Of a stretch of DNA of 64,000 bases, positions 16,316 to 27,868 are shown piece by piece. The stretch spans positions 27,823,573 to 27,887,572 of the forward strand of contig NC_133770.1 in assembly GCF_003597395.2 (NCBI RefSeq), written 5' to 3'. Within the stretch, counting starts at the first letter, position 1. Each line of letters starts with the position of its first letter. Made by a program: the position numbers and the translations under genes. This DNA comes from Chelonoidis abingdonii. Its lineage: Eukaryota; Chordata; Testudines; Testudinidae. The notes beneath the pieces are model-generated. The model had not been told where the DNA came from. It ran no database searches and saw only the letters and a list, made by a program, of their open reading frames with translations.

Positions 16316-17028
16316 CAGTGTTGGATTAGCCACTGGGCCCACAGGGCCTGTGTCCAGGGGCCCTGGCCAGCTGAGGGGCCCCTGGAAAAAAATCTGCCAT
16401 CAGTGGCAGAAGCTGGGAGCCCTGGCTGCCAAGCGGGTAGGCGGCCAAGCAGCAGCACTGGGTGGGGGAAGGCCTCCTTTCACCAGCAGTCCCCGACCCC
16501 ATTCCTGGCAGGAGGCATGGAACAGGGGAAGCCTCCCCTTCCCCAGCGTCCCCCAACTCTGTCCCCAGCAGAAGCTGCGGGGCACCAGGGGAAGCTCTGC
16601 TCTCCAGCAGAAGTGCCAGGCAAGGCAGGAAAGGTCCCAGCGCCCCAACCCTGGTCCCCTGCAGAAACACAGGGGTGGCAGGGGAAGCCCCAGCATCCAC
16701 ACTCCTACTATGGCCTTGTGATTAGAGGAGCTCTCACTCCTCGCTGTGGCCCCGGGGCCGTGGTGCAGTTACAGAGGTTTCTCCTGTCTTGGGACTGCAG
16801 CAGGGGGAGCGCAGAAAGGAGCAAAAGGGGTTGTGGGGCTGCAGAGGGGGGGGATTCTGGGTGGAACAGGGGTGGGCCTCAGGGAAGGGGCAGAAAGGAG
16901 TGGGGCTGTGGGTGTGGCCACAAACAGAAGGGGCAGAAGGGGGTGGGGCTGCAGGCAGAAAGGATGAGGTGGGGAGGGGCCCTCCATTTGCTCTGGCCAG
17001 GGCCCCAGGAAACCTTAATCCACCTCTG
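16316..17028. mobile_element. GC-rich 713-bp DNA transposon-like element
   Basis: The ends are inverted: cagtgttggattag (16316-16329) against cttaatccacctctg (17014-17028). The interior is strikingly GC-rich compared with its flanks, with repeated ggccctgg and purine-rich aggaggggcagaaagg blocks. It contains several overlapping open frames (up to 209 codons) on both strands that look compositional. No transposase motif is seen and no clear target-site duplication was found. Confidence 0.65.
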
Positions 17029-17343
17029 TTAGCCAGGATGCAAGTAGTCCCATAACAAAACTATATCCACGTTATTGTGTCCTCCTTCACTGTTGCCTGT
17101 GTATGTCTAGGGGCCTATCCCAAGTTTCTTGGTGCTCAGATTTTCTAGGATTCTTTCTCTGCCAATTGTGTGAGATTTTGTTAGTCCTTTTGAGAGAATT
17201 GTTGGAAGGTCATGAGACTGCCAGCACTTGAGTGATTTTTGCATACATCCTCCTTGCAAAGCAGGTGGGTTCCAGCCTGAGTGAAAGCAGCACTTGAGCT
17301 CTAGCCAAGTAATCTAGCCAGGGTTTAAAGCATTCAAACATGG

Positions 17344-17524
17344 TAGGGGTAATCAATTATTTTTTGTCAGGGTGCAAATTTCTTGGTCAAGGTCCAGACT
17401 CCAGAGAAAGGAATACAAAAATAATAATAATGATAATAGTACGTAAATAAAAAGATTTCATGGTCCATTCAAAAGCATCCCGCAATCTGAATTTGGCCCG
17501 TGGTCTGCCTATTGATTACCCCGA
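17344..17524. mobile_element. Short DNA transposon-like element, GGGGTAATCAAT ends
   Basis: The left end aggggtaatcaattat and the right end cctattgattacccc are inverted copies over about 12 bp. Length is about 180 bp. The interior contains a small ATA/AAT-rich tract. No target-site duplication is visible. Confidence 0.6.
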
Positions 17525-17529
17525 GGTTT

Positions 17530-18997
17530 GTCTGTGTGGATGGCAGGAGGACTTAGGCAATAACCTGGATAAGACTTTGGGTTAACTGTGCAGTGAAGAG
17601 GTACCAGAATAGCTTTTCCTTTTCAGTATAGGTGGTTTCTGTGATTAGCCAGAACTGAGAAAAAAAAGGTTGAGTTTTGCTTTGAAAGTGACATGTAAAG
17701 GAAAAATAAAAAAGGGGTTGTGCCTTTTTTAGTACTTTATGGTGGATAAAGATGACCTGAAATGTCCAGTTATTTATTTACTTTGTTTTTTTCTGCATTT
17801 TTTATTTGAAATCTCAGGAATGTCAAATCTCACTCTGACTTGCTTTTCTGTCAGTCTCTTCTGGATGACTCAGAAAAGTGGTTTAGGAGCTTAACTGAAA
17901 GATTTAGGGTGTTGATTACTTAGCTATGAGAGGATTTCGTCTACATATTGAATGAAATAGATATTAACAAACAAACCTGTTGTGTCTTTTTTCCTTTACA
18001 CAACAAGATTAATATGAAGAAATCACAAGGCCGTGGCTGGGTATCAAATAACCCTAAATAAATACCAATAGCCCTAAACAAGTATAAACAAGTAAAGCCT
18101 AACTACATATATACGGCTGCTCTGGTGGGTTTCTGGCAGCTTCTAAAACACAGAACAGTGAGCTCTGGTAGTTGGCTCACAAACTATTTTAAAGATTTAA
18201 ACAATACGAATAAAAACCATATCTTCTTTAAATTTATCAGGTTTTGCTTCCTTGGTATCTGTGCTGTCATAATCCTACTAGTTCTCCAGTTGTCCCTAGA
18301 TTCTTCCAGTGTAGTCAAGACCTACATTTCTAATGTGAAAATGGTTTCCAGTGGCAATGGGTCAGAGGAGATTTTCAGTTTTTTGGATACAGCAATGAGT
18401 TTAAAAAAAGAAAAGAAAAGAAAGCAAACTTTCTTTGCAAATCACCTTTAGAGGAGACATTAGCCTCAAGATAAGCGAACATTTCCTAAAGAAATATAGA
18501 ATGTATGCAGCTGGAACCATCCTGATGCCAGGACACTGATGCTTCAATAATACAGACCTCTCAGACTGCTTTCAGAAGAGTTTGGAACCACTGCAAAATG
18601 AGGGTTAGACAGTTTGGCCTGATAGACAGAGGGAAATGGAGACCCTGGATTGCATTGGTTCTTCACCCATATGGAGTATTTATTGAATTTTAGTGCAGCT
18701 GCTTTTTCCCTTACGCCTTCGCAAACTACTATTAATGCCCCCTAGTTAACACACCACTAAACTGAGAATGGAAATACAGGAAAATTCTAAAACTAGCAAG
18801 GGAGGGAGCCAGAAGTCAGGTTGATTGTTTTCCTAAGCAGTGTGAGACTAGAAGGCTACTGAGAACTGAGGACACCTGGATTGTCTCAGTAGTTGCTTGC
18901 ACCTGTCCAAGGGAGGCTCAGTGAAAGCTTGTTGAGTTAGACCATAGTCTGGATCACCAAAAGAAGAATGTAAAGAAATATTTCATGCCAGTGATGC
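17530..18997. other. Gene-free stretch with one 108-codon open frame
   Basis: Mostly AT-rich unique-looking sequence. The open frame at 18125-18451 (plus) has a hydrophobic segment but no recognisable homologue and is not called as a gene. No repeats are identified. Confidence 0.55.
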
Positions 18998-20014
18998 TGT
19001 CATGGTATAATTCCCCACTCTGAACCTTAGCGTCCAAAAGATGGGGTACCAGCATGAATTCCTCTAAGCTCAATTGCCAGCTTAGTACTTGTAGCGCTGC
19101 CACCAACCAGGAATTCCAGTGCCTGATACACTCTGATCCCCTCAAAACCTTGCCCGGGGAACCCCAAGACCCAGATCCTCTGGATCTTAACACAAGGAAA
19201 GTAAACCCTTTCCTCCACCGTTGTCTCTCCCAGGCTTCCCCTCCCTGGGTTACCCTGGAAGATTACTGTGATTCAAACTCCTTGAATCACAAAACAGAGA
19301 GACAAATCACCTTCCCACCTCCCCTTCCTCTCTCCCCTCCCAGACTCCCCTGAGAAGAAAAAGAACCAACACAGAGAAGAAATTAACCTTTCTCTTCCCT
19401 TCCCTCCTTTCTCCCACCAAGTCCCTGGTGAATCCAGACCCCATCGGGGGTTCACCAGAAATAAAAAAAACAAAAACAATCAGGTTCTTAAACAAGAAAA
19501 GCTTTAATAAAGAGAGAAAAACAGTAAAATATCTATTTGTGTAAAATTAGATGAATTAGGTACAGGGTTTTTCAGCTATAGACACGGAATACCCTCCCAG
19601 CCTAAGATACACAACACAAATAAAATCCTTTCAGCAAATACAATTTGAACTCCTTCAGCCAAATACACATTTAACTCCTCCCAACCAAAATACACATTTT
19701 GCAAATAAGAAAACAAACATAAGCCTAACTCGCCTTATCTACCTAGTACTCATATCTCTGAATATAAGAGCTGTATCGGAGAGATTGGAGAAACTTGGTT
19801 GCACATCTGTCCCTCTCAGAACCCAGAGAGAACAACAACCAAAAACTAACAGCACACACAGAAACTTCCCTCCCTCAAGATTTGAAAGTATCCTGTCCCC
19901 TGATTGGTCTTCCGGTCAGGTGACAGCCAGGCTTACTGAACTTGTTAACCCTTTACAGTCAAAAGAAATATAAAGTACTTCTGTTCTATTAACTCCTCCT
20001 ATCTGTTTATGACA
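18998..20014 (-). mobile_element. Solo LTR-like element of an LTR retrotransposon/endogenous retroelement
   Basis: The element starts TGTCAT and ends ATGACA, the short inverted TG...CA termini of an LTR, and is 1017 bp long. On the minus strand the 5' part would be U3. AATAAA-type signals occur in the interior, on the plus strand near 19505 and on the minus strand near 19620. I recognise the sequence as a repeat common in turtle genomes. No internal coding region, primer site or second LTR follows. Flanking 5-mers (gatgc / gacac) match at only 3 of 5 positions, so the target duplication is eroded. Orientation is inferred. Confidence 0.7.
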
Positions 20015-20084
20015 GACACCAATTACACAATGGAATTATTTGCTTGGGGTGATTGTGAAACTGCTGTCACTGGAAAGTAGTCAA

Positions 20085-20210
20085 GGCAAGACTAGACAGG
20101 GAAGCAATGAAGACTGTGTGGACATCTCTGATTAGAGTCACATAGTTATACACAAGGGATGAACTACGTGACCCAAGAGATATTTTACAACTCTAATATC
20201 TATGACTATG
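20085..20210 (+). mobile_element. CR1-like 3' end fragment
   Basis: The stretch atgaactacgtgacccaaga then ttttacaactctaatatcta has the layout of the CR1/Cry 3' tail (gatgacctc..aggtcccttccaactctaatattctatg). It is degenerate, with no coding portion retained. Confidence 0.5.
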
Positions 20211-20724
20211 ACCCCTCAAGATGAGGATTGTAATTTTTTTCATGAATAAATTCCTTGTGACGCAATACATCTTTTCATAACAGGTTAAAAAACTGATGCT
20301 GCAGCAATAGAGATCCTTGCTATTCACAGGGTATGAAATGGCCTTCCTTGTCCTCACAACTTTGCATGTGGCTTTTGCATCACAGCACACCACAGAGCAT
20401 TCTGGCTGCGTCTCTCCTCATTATGCAAAGTGTGTGGCAGCTCTGGTTTTTCCCCTCTCAACAAAAGCTGCAAAATTAAATACAAATTCTAATGTAGATG
20501 TAAAATAAAATGTGTCCTCTTAGTAACATTCTCTTTTTTGGGCTATAAGGAACAAACACAGTTAACGTTAAAGAGTAGATGCTTCTGATCTCATTTACAC
20601 TGGTGTCAATGCAGAGCAACTCCATTGGCTTCAAAAGCTCAAGAGGGAAAAAAGAAATAGAAAGGGAGTGACATGGTGGAATTATTCTGGATTGACAGGT
20701 AAAATGCCAGCTGCATGGTTACTA

Positions 20725-20800
20725 TGAGTATTATTATTTGTGTTATGGTAGCACCTAGATTCCGCAACTGAGATTAAGGTCTCAGTTAATGTATTAATTA
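20725..20800 (+). repeat. MIR-like SINE 5' fragment
   Basis: Phrases ttattatttgtgttatggta and gcacctagattccgcaact match the start of the fuller copy at 20885-21165, just downstream. Confidence 0.45.
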
Positions 20801-20884
20801 TTGCTATTATGATGCACTTCTAATCTTCATAAATACATGAGCGAGATGGATGCTTCCCTAAATACATATAGTGTCTGGTATTAT

Positions 20885-21165
20885 TATTTTTTTCCATTAC
20901 AGTAGCACTTAGTCCTCAACTGTCCTTGAGGACCCATTGTGCTAGACACTGTACCGACACATACCAAGAGACAGTTCCTTCCCCAAAGAGCTTACATTCT
21001 GCAGAAGGAGTGGGGGAGGGGAGAGAGGGAGGGGTTATTATCCTCGTTATAGAGTTGGGGAATTGAGGCATAAAAATATCAAGTGACTGGCTCAAAGTCA
21101 CACAGGCAAGAAATGAACGCAGATTTCCTGACTCCTAGTCGAGTGCCTTAATCATAAAACCATCT
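20885..21165 (+). mobile_element. MIR-like SINE, nearly complete
   Basis: The classic order is preserved: acagtagcacttagtcctca, gacccattgtgctagacact, gagacagttccttccccaa, agagcttacattctgcag, a G/A-rich spacer, gaggcataaaaatatcaagt, gctcaaagtcacacaggca and tttcctgactcctagtcgag. This is the core-SINE (MIR) consensus with moderate divergence. Confidence 0.75.
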
Positions 21166-21169
21166 TGAC

Positions 21170-22220
21170 TAGCTTTTGAATGCAGCCAGACTACTAACCC
21201 GCTTCATTTGAATCTACAACCTTATGGAGCCTTTATTCATTTTATTTTTCATTTCCTAGCTGGCAATTTCATGAGCCTTCTTTAAGTGGTGTCCTTTTCC
21301 CTGTAGGTAATTTCTCGGAAGGGCATGGGTTCCTTAGAGGATCTTTAGGAAAGCTTTGCCTACCTTCTTTTGAGCTAGATGCTATATGATCTTCACCTGC
21401 TGCTGTAAATTGGCTGTGAGTGTACAGTAACTTCACATGTCAGTTTTGCCTACCCACTTTCAGCTGTCACCAGCCTCCACTGGGTATATGCTTCCCGCCC
21501 TTCCCTTCACTGTTAGAAGAAACAATTTCTAGACGGTTTTTGACAGGTGGAAATTCCCTGCATTTTAAGTGAGTGTTTGTTGAGAGTAAACACTGGAGGA
21601 AATACACCAGGCAAGTGATTATTTTCAAGAGGAAACAATTAATTTAATATTCATATATAAAAACCTAAATCTATCCTTTTCTCTCTGGGCTTATGAAAAT
21701 GATTCATGTGGAAATATGTTTTAATGTCACTTGGCCTAAATTTAGAAATCATGGATTGAGAAGCATGATGGAAATAGATCATTAGATTATGTGAAGCATA
21801 AATGCATTTCCTTGTTGCTTTAAATTCAAAAAAAAAAAAAATCTCTAACCAGCTGATGTTTTTCTAGTATCATCTGATTTAATATGTAGTGACTAAATCA
21901 CACTTCTGTTCTGAAAGATTGCTGATGGCTATTGGGAAAGAACACACTGTTTAGAGATAATTCTGCCTATATGCTGTAGCTCTGTCTGTATTTTTGGTAC
22001 TTTTTTTTTTATTAGGGATATATTCAGGAAAACAGGATCTTTGTTTGAAGAGTTTGTCTACGGTTCTTGTGTATTCTCCACCTGAAGCCAGAATCTATCA
22101 AAATTACTGTGGAAGTTATCTGATCCAAAACATTTCACATATGAAAAAGACTAGCCACAAGCCCATAAACATTCATTACACAGGCGAGTAACTTGATTTG
22201 TGAGTAGTTCCAGTGGAGCT
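21170..22220. other. Gene-free, mostly repeat-free stretch
   Basis: AT-rich sequence with no transposon I can identify. A 13-nt A run lies at about 21829-21841. It could hold conserved non-coding sequence, but this cannot be judged from a single genome. Confidence 0.5.
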
Positions 22221-22224
22221 AAGT

Positions 22225-22345
22225 GCTTGCTGAATGTTTATATTATGTTAGCATCTATAAGCCACAACCACGTTGGGCCCCATTGTGCTAGGTGCTGTAT
22301 GAACATATAATAAACAACACCCCCTGACCCAAAAAGATTATGTTA
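22225..22345 (+). repeat. MIR-like SINE fragment
   Basis: The phrase gggccccattgtgctaggtg then ctgtatgaacatataataaa matches the MIR-like core seen elsewhere in the window; the 3' part is missing. Confidence 0.55.
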
Positions 22346-22499
22346 AACATGACATTAGTTAGGGCTAAGTGGGCCCTGTAGAGTATATTCCTGCAGCTAA
22401 TTATTTCAAGGTCCAAAATATTAATAATTATTATGCATGTCTCAGTTTTATAAATGTTTCCCTAAGTATATTCAGTGGCTAGTTTTAATATTTCGTTTT

Positions 22500-22800
22500 T
22501 ATGACAGTGAATCTAGACCTAGAGCCCTCAACTGACAGGGAAGGCCATTGTGTTAGGCACTGTAAAAGTATGTTGCGAGACACTCCTTTCCCTGACAAGT
22601 CTTGCATTCTAAATGGACAAAACAAGCAAAAGGCAGGTAAAAGGAAATACTATTATCCTCATGTTATGGATGGAGATCTGAAACACCAAGAAATTAAGTT
22701 ACTTTCTCAACGTCACCTAGGTGGTCAATGGATGAGCTTGGAACTGAACCCAGAACTCCTAAATCTCAGTCCAGTATCTTAACCACAAGATAGATCTCAG
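22500..22800 (+). mobile_element. MIR-like SINE, nearly complete
   Basis: It contains the core (gaaggccattgtgttaggca), the middle (caagtcttgcattctaaatg) and the 3' portion (cctcatgttatggatggaga, then caacgtcacctaggtggtca and gaactgaacccagaactcct). Open frame 22501-22782 is a by-product of this repeat. Confidence 0.75.
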
Positions 22801-23269
22801 GAAATACATGCACCTAAGAAACATGGAGGAAATAATTATTTTTCATAGCAGGATCTTAACACTATCTACATATTTAAAGGTATTTCAAGGAATTGTGTGG
22901 ATAAAATGGGAATGTACAGCAAGAGAGTGCATGATTACATGTTCTCAGAGATCAGTAAACTAATGGTGTTTATATACAAGTGATTAAAATAAGGTCATTG
23001 CCCTGCCTCCTTCAACCGCAATGCATCATTTGTTTGTCTTTTTTTCCCTGAGATTTATACAGTAGCAGACATTGCTATAGGGGCTGTTACGTGGCTTAAA
23101 ATGAGACAAAAATAGAAAATTCCTAAATACAAATAATTGCAAATAAATGCCTCAGTTGGGACTTTGCAAATCAACAATAGAAATAATAATTGCCCAAGTA
23201 AAATATCACTTCACCAGCCACCTTTAACCTTCCCGTTTATCAAATGCCTGAGACACAAGCTGGGCCTTG

Positions 23270-23880
23270 TAGTGTGCTAGGAGGTCAGTGTGAAGGACCC
23301 CTCACGGACAATGTCCTGCCGTCAGCTTCCTCTAGTTTAAAATAAGAGAGCACTAGTTTGAGCACTTGTGTGAGTTATAACTACAGCAGTATCACACACA
23401 GGTGAGACAGGGTCTCTTTAATAGCGGTCACCTCCGCCACTGAAAACAATACCATGCACTTGCACCAGCAGTAAACAGAGAGTCCCTACAGGTCGTGGAG
23501 TACTGGTGTCATGTGTTCCCTTCATGAAACCTTGCTTAATAATCAGGCAGCAGCATTCTGCACTAGCTCTTGCTTCTGAACGGTCCGTAGTGTAGTTCCA
23601 AGTAGAGTTCACTGTCACAGTAGCCTAGTCCTGAGGCTTCAAAGGGCTGGGTAGCTGTAACAAGATTCACATCCGAGATTAATGGTTGCAGGTGCCTCAC
23701 CACACACAGATGAAATAAAACTCTCTTGGCCACAGCTGCTACGTGATCATTCAAGAGCAACTTACGATCTAATAGGACCCCCAAGCTGCAAATCTGGGTG
23801 TCAATAAGCAGATATTCCCCATAATCAGGGTCCTTGTTAAGTCATCTGGTTGCTTCTGACATCCTACCAGCATTACTTTA
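23270..23880 (-). pseudogene. LINE reverse-transcriptase C-terminal remnant
   Basis: The minus-strand frame at 23784-23563 reads GVLLDRKLLLNDHVAAVAKR, then an RHLQPL segment and LGYCDS. This is the GVxxDxxLxxxxQVxxVxK...LRP...LDYCN pattern just after the RT catalytic core in L2/CR1/jockey-type LINEs. Further on, in a shifted frame, LVQNAAACLL and VLHDLxGLSV match the usual LVQNAAARLL...VLHDLHWLPV block. Frameshifts and stops show it is dead. Confidence 0.6.
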
Positions 23881-24196
23881 ATTTTCTCAGGCGTGAAACC
23901 CCTCCAGATACTTCTTATCGATGCTTCAATCTCATACTGACATCCATTCTCCTACACAGCTGCTTCAAATGTGACATAGAGTTGAGTGAATACATCACAC
24001 ATGATATTTCCTACACTTTCATAGTAATCTCAATGAGTGTATTCTTATCTCAACCATCACTATCTGAAATAACCTTCATATATGATGATAACATTCACTC
24101 ATTTTACATATTTATTTAATTATTTATAGAACATACTTATTCAGAAGGCCCACAACAAATTCTACAAGCACCTAAGCGCACCTTGACACTAATCCG

Positions 24197-24511
24197 CAAT
24201 GTTGCCAACTCTCATGATTTCATCACAAAAAATTGCAATATGGGGTGGTTTTCTTGAAGCCCTGGGTCCTGGAGGCATGTGATTAGGTGATAATTTTAGC
24301 TTTCATTAAACAAACCAAAACAAAAACCCACAACAATGTAGGTTTCTAGTCCTCTTGAGGGTGGAGAAAAACCTGAAATTAAGTGTACCTTAAAGACTTA
24401 AAGCCAGAAGAGAAATAAAAAGAACCCCGACATTTATTATAGTTCTTTATTAAATGTCAGGATTTTTAAGTCAAACTCATGATTTTTGAACTTTTGGGGT
24501 TGGCAATACTG
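24197..24511 (-). mobile_element. TIR element, CAGTGTTGCCAAC-type ends
   Basis: The left end caatgttgccaactctcatg and the right end ggggttggcaatactg are inverted repeats. Total about 315 bp. Contains internal catgattt motifs at both ends. Related copies lie at 30150-30335 and 36016-36333. Superfamily not assigned. Confidence 0.65.
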
Positions 24512-24973
24512 AATATACCCAGTGTACTTACTTACGTCCATGGGATTTTACACAGTTTGTTGTATTTAGAAGTTTTTAAAAAATACTGCCAAAGGACTCC
24601 ATCCTACACCCACTGAAGATAATGGGAGTCTTTTCAGACTTCAGTGGGCCTTGGATCAGACTGAAAGAACATAAGGCTCCAGTCCTGCTGCTGTCACCCT
24701 TCACATATACAGATCCCTGTTGAAGTCACTGTGGCTCTAAGCAGATGCAACGGTCTGCCCATGCTCAACTCATATGGTCAAGTGTGGTTTACTCTCTGCG
24801 TAATGAAAAACCATCGCAAGATGCTTATTTTAACATTAGGATATATCCTCCTTCTTGATAACATGGTGTTAAGCTTAGATATCAAAGAATATAATTTTCT
24901 GGTTCTGTCAGGTCTTTTAAACAATCACTTTTTAATGTAAATGGATTAAAGGATAATTGAAAAACTGCTAGTT

Positions 24974-25302
24974 CAGGAGTTCTCAACCTTTTTCTTTCTG
25001 AGCCCCTGCCTCCCCCCAACATGCTATAAAAACTCCATGGTCCATCCGTGCTACAACAACTGTTTTTCTGCATATAAAAGCCAGAGGTAGCGAGCAGGGC
25101 AATTGTCTGGGGCTCCACACCACAGGGAGCCCAGTGAAGCTAAGGTGCCCAGGCTTCAGCCCCAGTGGCAGGATTTGGGGTAGAGGGGCTTCAGCTTTCT
25201 GCCCTGGACGCCAATGAGTCTAATGCAGGCCCTGCTTGGTAGACCCCCTGAAACCTGCTCACAGCCCCTGAGGGGGCCTCGGACTCCTGGTGAGAACTGC
25301 TG
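24974..25302. mobile_element. hAT-Charlie-like non-autonomous transposon
   Basis: The ends CAGGAGTTCTCAACC and GGTGAGAACTGCTG are inverted and fit the hAT/Charlie terminal consensus CAGNGGTTCTCAA. Flanking octamers tgctagtt (24966-24973) and tgctaatc (25303-25310) match at 6 of 8 positions, consistent with an aged 8-bp target-site duplication. 329 bp, no coding capacity. Confidence 0.75.
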
Positions 25303-25453
25303 TGCTAATCGACCTATGTTCACTTTCTAAGTTACACAGCAGACATAATTTGGACTTTCAATAGGGTATATTCAATTGATTCTTGCCTCTTGAAAATGAC
25401 CACTTGACTAGAGTTGTTAGCACAGTTTTTAATCTCATCACTCTCAAAGATTT

Positions 25454-25892
25454 AGGGCCAAATTATCATTACCCTTGCATTTCTCCAGCATATGGCAGAG
25501 AGGAGACAGGGACCATATCCCTCATTCCAGTACCTCTTCACCAATGGCAGCCATAATTTGGCTGCCTACAATAACTACACGCAGAGAGCAGTGCTGCTTG
25601 GCAATGCTGAACACCCCAGTGGGGACGTGACTGGCATCCAACTCACCAAAATGTGTCTGGAAGGCTACATTGTGGGAGTGGATACTTCATCTTTTCAAAT
25701 GACATAGCAGAGCCGTCTTTGTCAGGAATTGCTTTTATATTGGGGGCACTGGTATGGCAGAGGACACTGTTCTGCATCCTCAATGGCAATATGGCAGCAC
25801 CTGTCCTATACCCTCTGGCATCATAGCTCAGGTGGTAAATGTCATGATCTCCAGCCATGAAACTCCTATTGTAGGAGCATTAATCTGGCCCT
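25454..25892. mobile_element. TIR element, AGGGCCAAATTA ends
   Basis: The left end agggccaaattatc and the right end taatctggccct form about 11 bp of inverted repeat, enclosing 0.44 kb. An open frame of 71 codons inside (25492-25707) has no recognisable similarity. Ends resemble the shorter element at 5224-5326. Confidence 0.5.
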
Positions 25893-25899
25893 TACCATA

Positions 25900-27415
25900 T
25901 TCATAAACCACGTGAGATTCAAACAATCATAAATAACCTAGGAAATGGGTCTTAAGAACCTTTCCAAGATTTGTCAAGAACCCAACAGTCTGAGCTGGTT
26001 TCTTTTTCATTCATCATTTATTTAGTTAAAGTTTCTGAGCGCAGATTCACTTTCTTTGTTCAGTCTGTATTGTTGTTTCATTTTCCATAATATACTGATA
26101 AAAGACCCGAAAGGTTTTCTAGTTTCACTTCTGCAAATAATTCAGAATCCTCTGTTGCAATGCCATAGTAGCAAAAGTATTTATTAATGAATCATAATGT
26201 AAATTCCACGGTTCCTGAAGTGATATAATGTGGAGTTTCTTCTCTCTCTCTCTCTCTCTCTCTCCGGTGGTGGAAGCACATCATTGTCATTAAAAGATAT
26301 ACAAGGTTATTGCCCTTTCTCTGTAATTATTGCTTTAACAGAAAATGTGTATAAAGTGCAGAATAAGGAATGAATGGTTCAAAACAAAAGCTCCTAGTGC
26401 CTGTTCTATAATCCAGCCCCAGATGGCAGTGACTGAAAGTTGCTAATATTTGATGTCTTTTGGTGGACTGTCTGGAATGAATTGGTGATCTCAGTCCAGC
26501 TTATACTGGCTAGAAGTCCATATCACAGAACCTCCACTCTATTTGAAACCCATTTTGGGAATCTCAGGAGACTGCAAGAGTTAAAGGGACATGAAAAATA
26601 AACTAACATCTTTCTATTGAGGTGGTCAGAACTGAAGCATATTGCTGCTACAATACAGGGCATGTTGAACTGCTGTGTCCATACTGTAAATGTTCTGTGG
26701 ATAAATAAAGGACTTTAGGTCTGCCTATTTTGCCTCATTTCCCAAGCACAAGATTCACTTAAAAGAGAAAAAAGTAAATATGTTTTGACCAAAATGACCT
26801 ACCTAGAAAGAAGGCTTTTCAGTAATGTGAATATAAAAGCATTAATGAACCGTATATGAGGAATCAAAAGTGAGACTGGAATCTCCTATTCCTCTAAAAC
26901 TTCCACCTGGCTATAGAATCAACAGGATCTAAATCCATATATAGGTGCCCTACCTAAGTTGCATGATTTTCATAGGTGCTGAACTCCCACATCTCCCACT
27001 GATTTCTAATTTGTGTACCTAAGTTTTGGCCTTAGTATTTATTTTTCAGAACCCAAGGAAGGGCACTTAACTGATATATCACCTTGGACTTTATACCTTT
27101 GGGAGTTCTCTCTCTAAGCGCTGCTCCCCTTGACAAAGAATTGAAGTCTCTTTTGCTCACAGCTAGGTATGGAAGAGCTAGTTACCTCTTCCTGGATATG
27201 CAGCATTTAACCATGAATCAAAATTAATTCACATCAGTAATCAAGGCAAGACAGGGATTAGTTGGTCAGACTGCAAATATATATTTTTTAATGGTTACAT
27301 ATAGTTCATGAATATAACCTAAAATCATCCAAGTTCAATCCCATAGCTAACCCACAACATGGCCCTCCTAAGTACACAGGCCTGAGATGCCTAGTCAGCT
27401 GTCTGGACTCAGTCT
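25900..27415. other. Gene-free stretch
   Basis: Contains a (TC)n microsatellite at 26238-26264. A degenerate repeat of the cctaagt...gcacttaac type lies at about 26925-27070, with phrases shared with 33650-33745. No coding exon or RNA gene is seen. Confidence 0.55.
26238..26264. repeat. (TC)n microsatellite
   Basis: About 13 perfect TC units. Confidence 0.95.
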
Positions 27416-27420
27416 GAGTG

Positions 27421-27522
27421 GGTATGTCTACAGTGTAGCTGGGAGTGTGCCTCCCAAGATGCTAGTGCATGTCTGAGTAGCTGGGCTGGGAGGCATGGTC
27501 CCAGTTGCAATGTAGACTTACC
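27421..27522. mobile_element. 102-bp palindromic MITE, GGTATGTCTACA ends
   Basis: It begins ggtatgtctaca and ends tgtagacttacc, an 11-of-12 inverted repeat. Similar ends (GTCTACACTGC) mark elements at 44735-45339 and 54999-55279, so these look like one loose family. Confidence 0.65.
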
Positions 27523-27699
27523 GACTGTGCCCCTCAGACCCAGTCCCATAGCTACGCACAACATGACCCTCTTAAACACACAGGCCTGAGGCTCCCAGTC
27601 AGCTCTGAGGACTCAGTCAGAGAGTGTCTCTCAGACCCTTCCTGTTAACATTTTTCAGGCCCCTTCTGGACTCAGCCAAAATCTCCCTCAGAGCCTTTC

Positions 27700-27868
27700 C
27701 AGGGCCACCCAGAGGATTCAGGGGGCCTGGGGCAAAGCAATTTTGGGGGCCCCTTCCATAAAAAAAAGTTGCAATCTTATAGAATACTATATTCTCATGG
27801 GGGCCCCTGCGGGGCCTGGAGCCTGGGGCAAATTGCCCCACTTGCCCCCCACTCCCCAGCCGACCCTG
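27700..27868. mobile_element. hAT-like MITE with perfect 8-bp target-site duplication
   Basis: Element ends are CAGGGCCACCC and GCCGACCCTG. Identical octamers AGCCTTTC flank it at 27692-27699 and 27869-27876. It is 169 bp, GC-rich at the ends with an AT-rich middle. It shares ggattcagggggcctgggg and ctggggcaaattgccccact with the larger copy at 38346-38696, so the two are the same family. Confidence 0.85.

Noticed and set aside
16403..17032. 209-codon plus-strand frame and several overlapping frames
   Set aside because: They lie inside the GC-rich 713-bp repeat; low-complexity PQ/GR-rich translations on both strands point to composition, not coding.
25492..25707. 71-codon frame YPSFQYLFTNGSHNLAAYNN-like
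   Set aside because: It looks protein-like by eye but lies within a TIR element, lacks a known domain and is too short to support.
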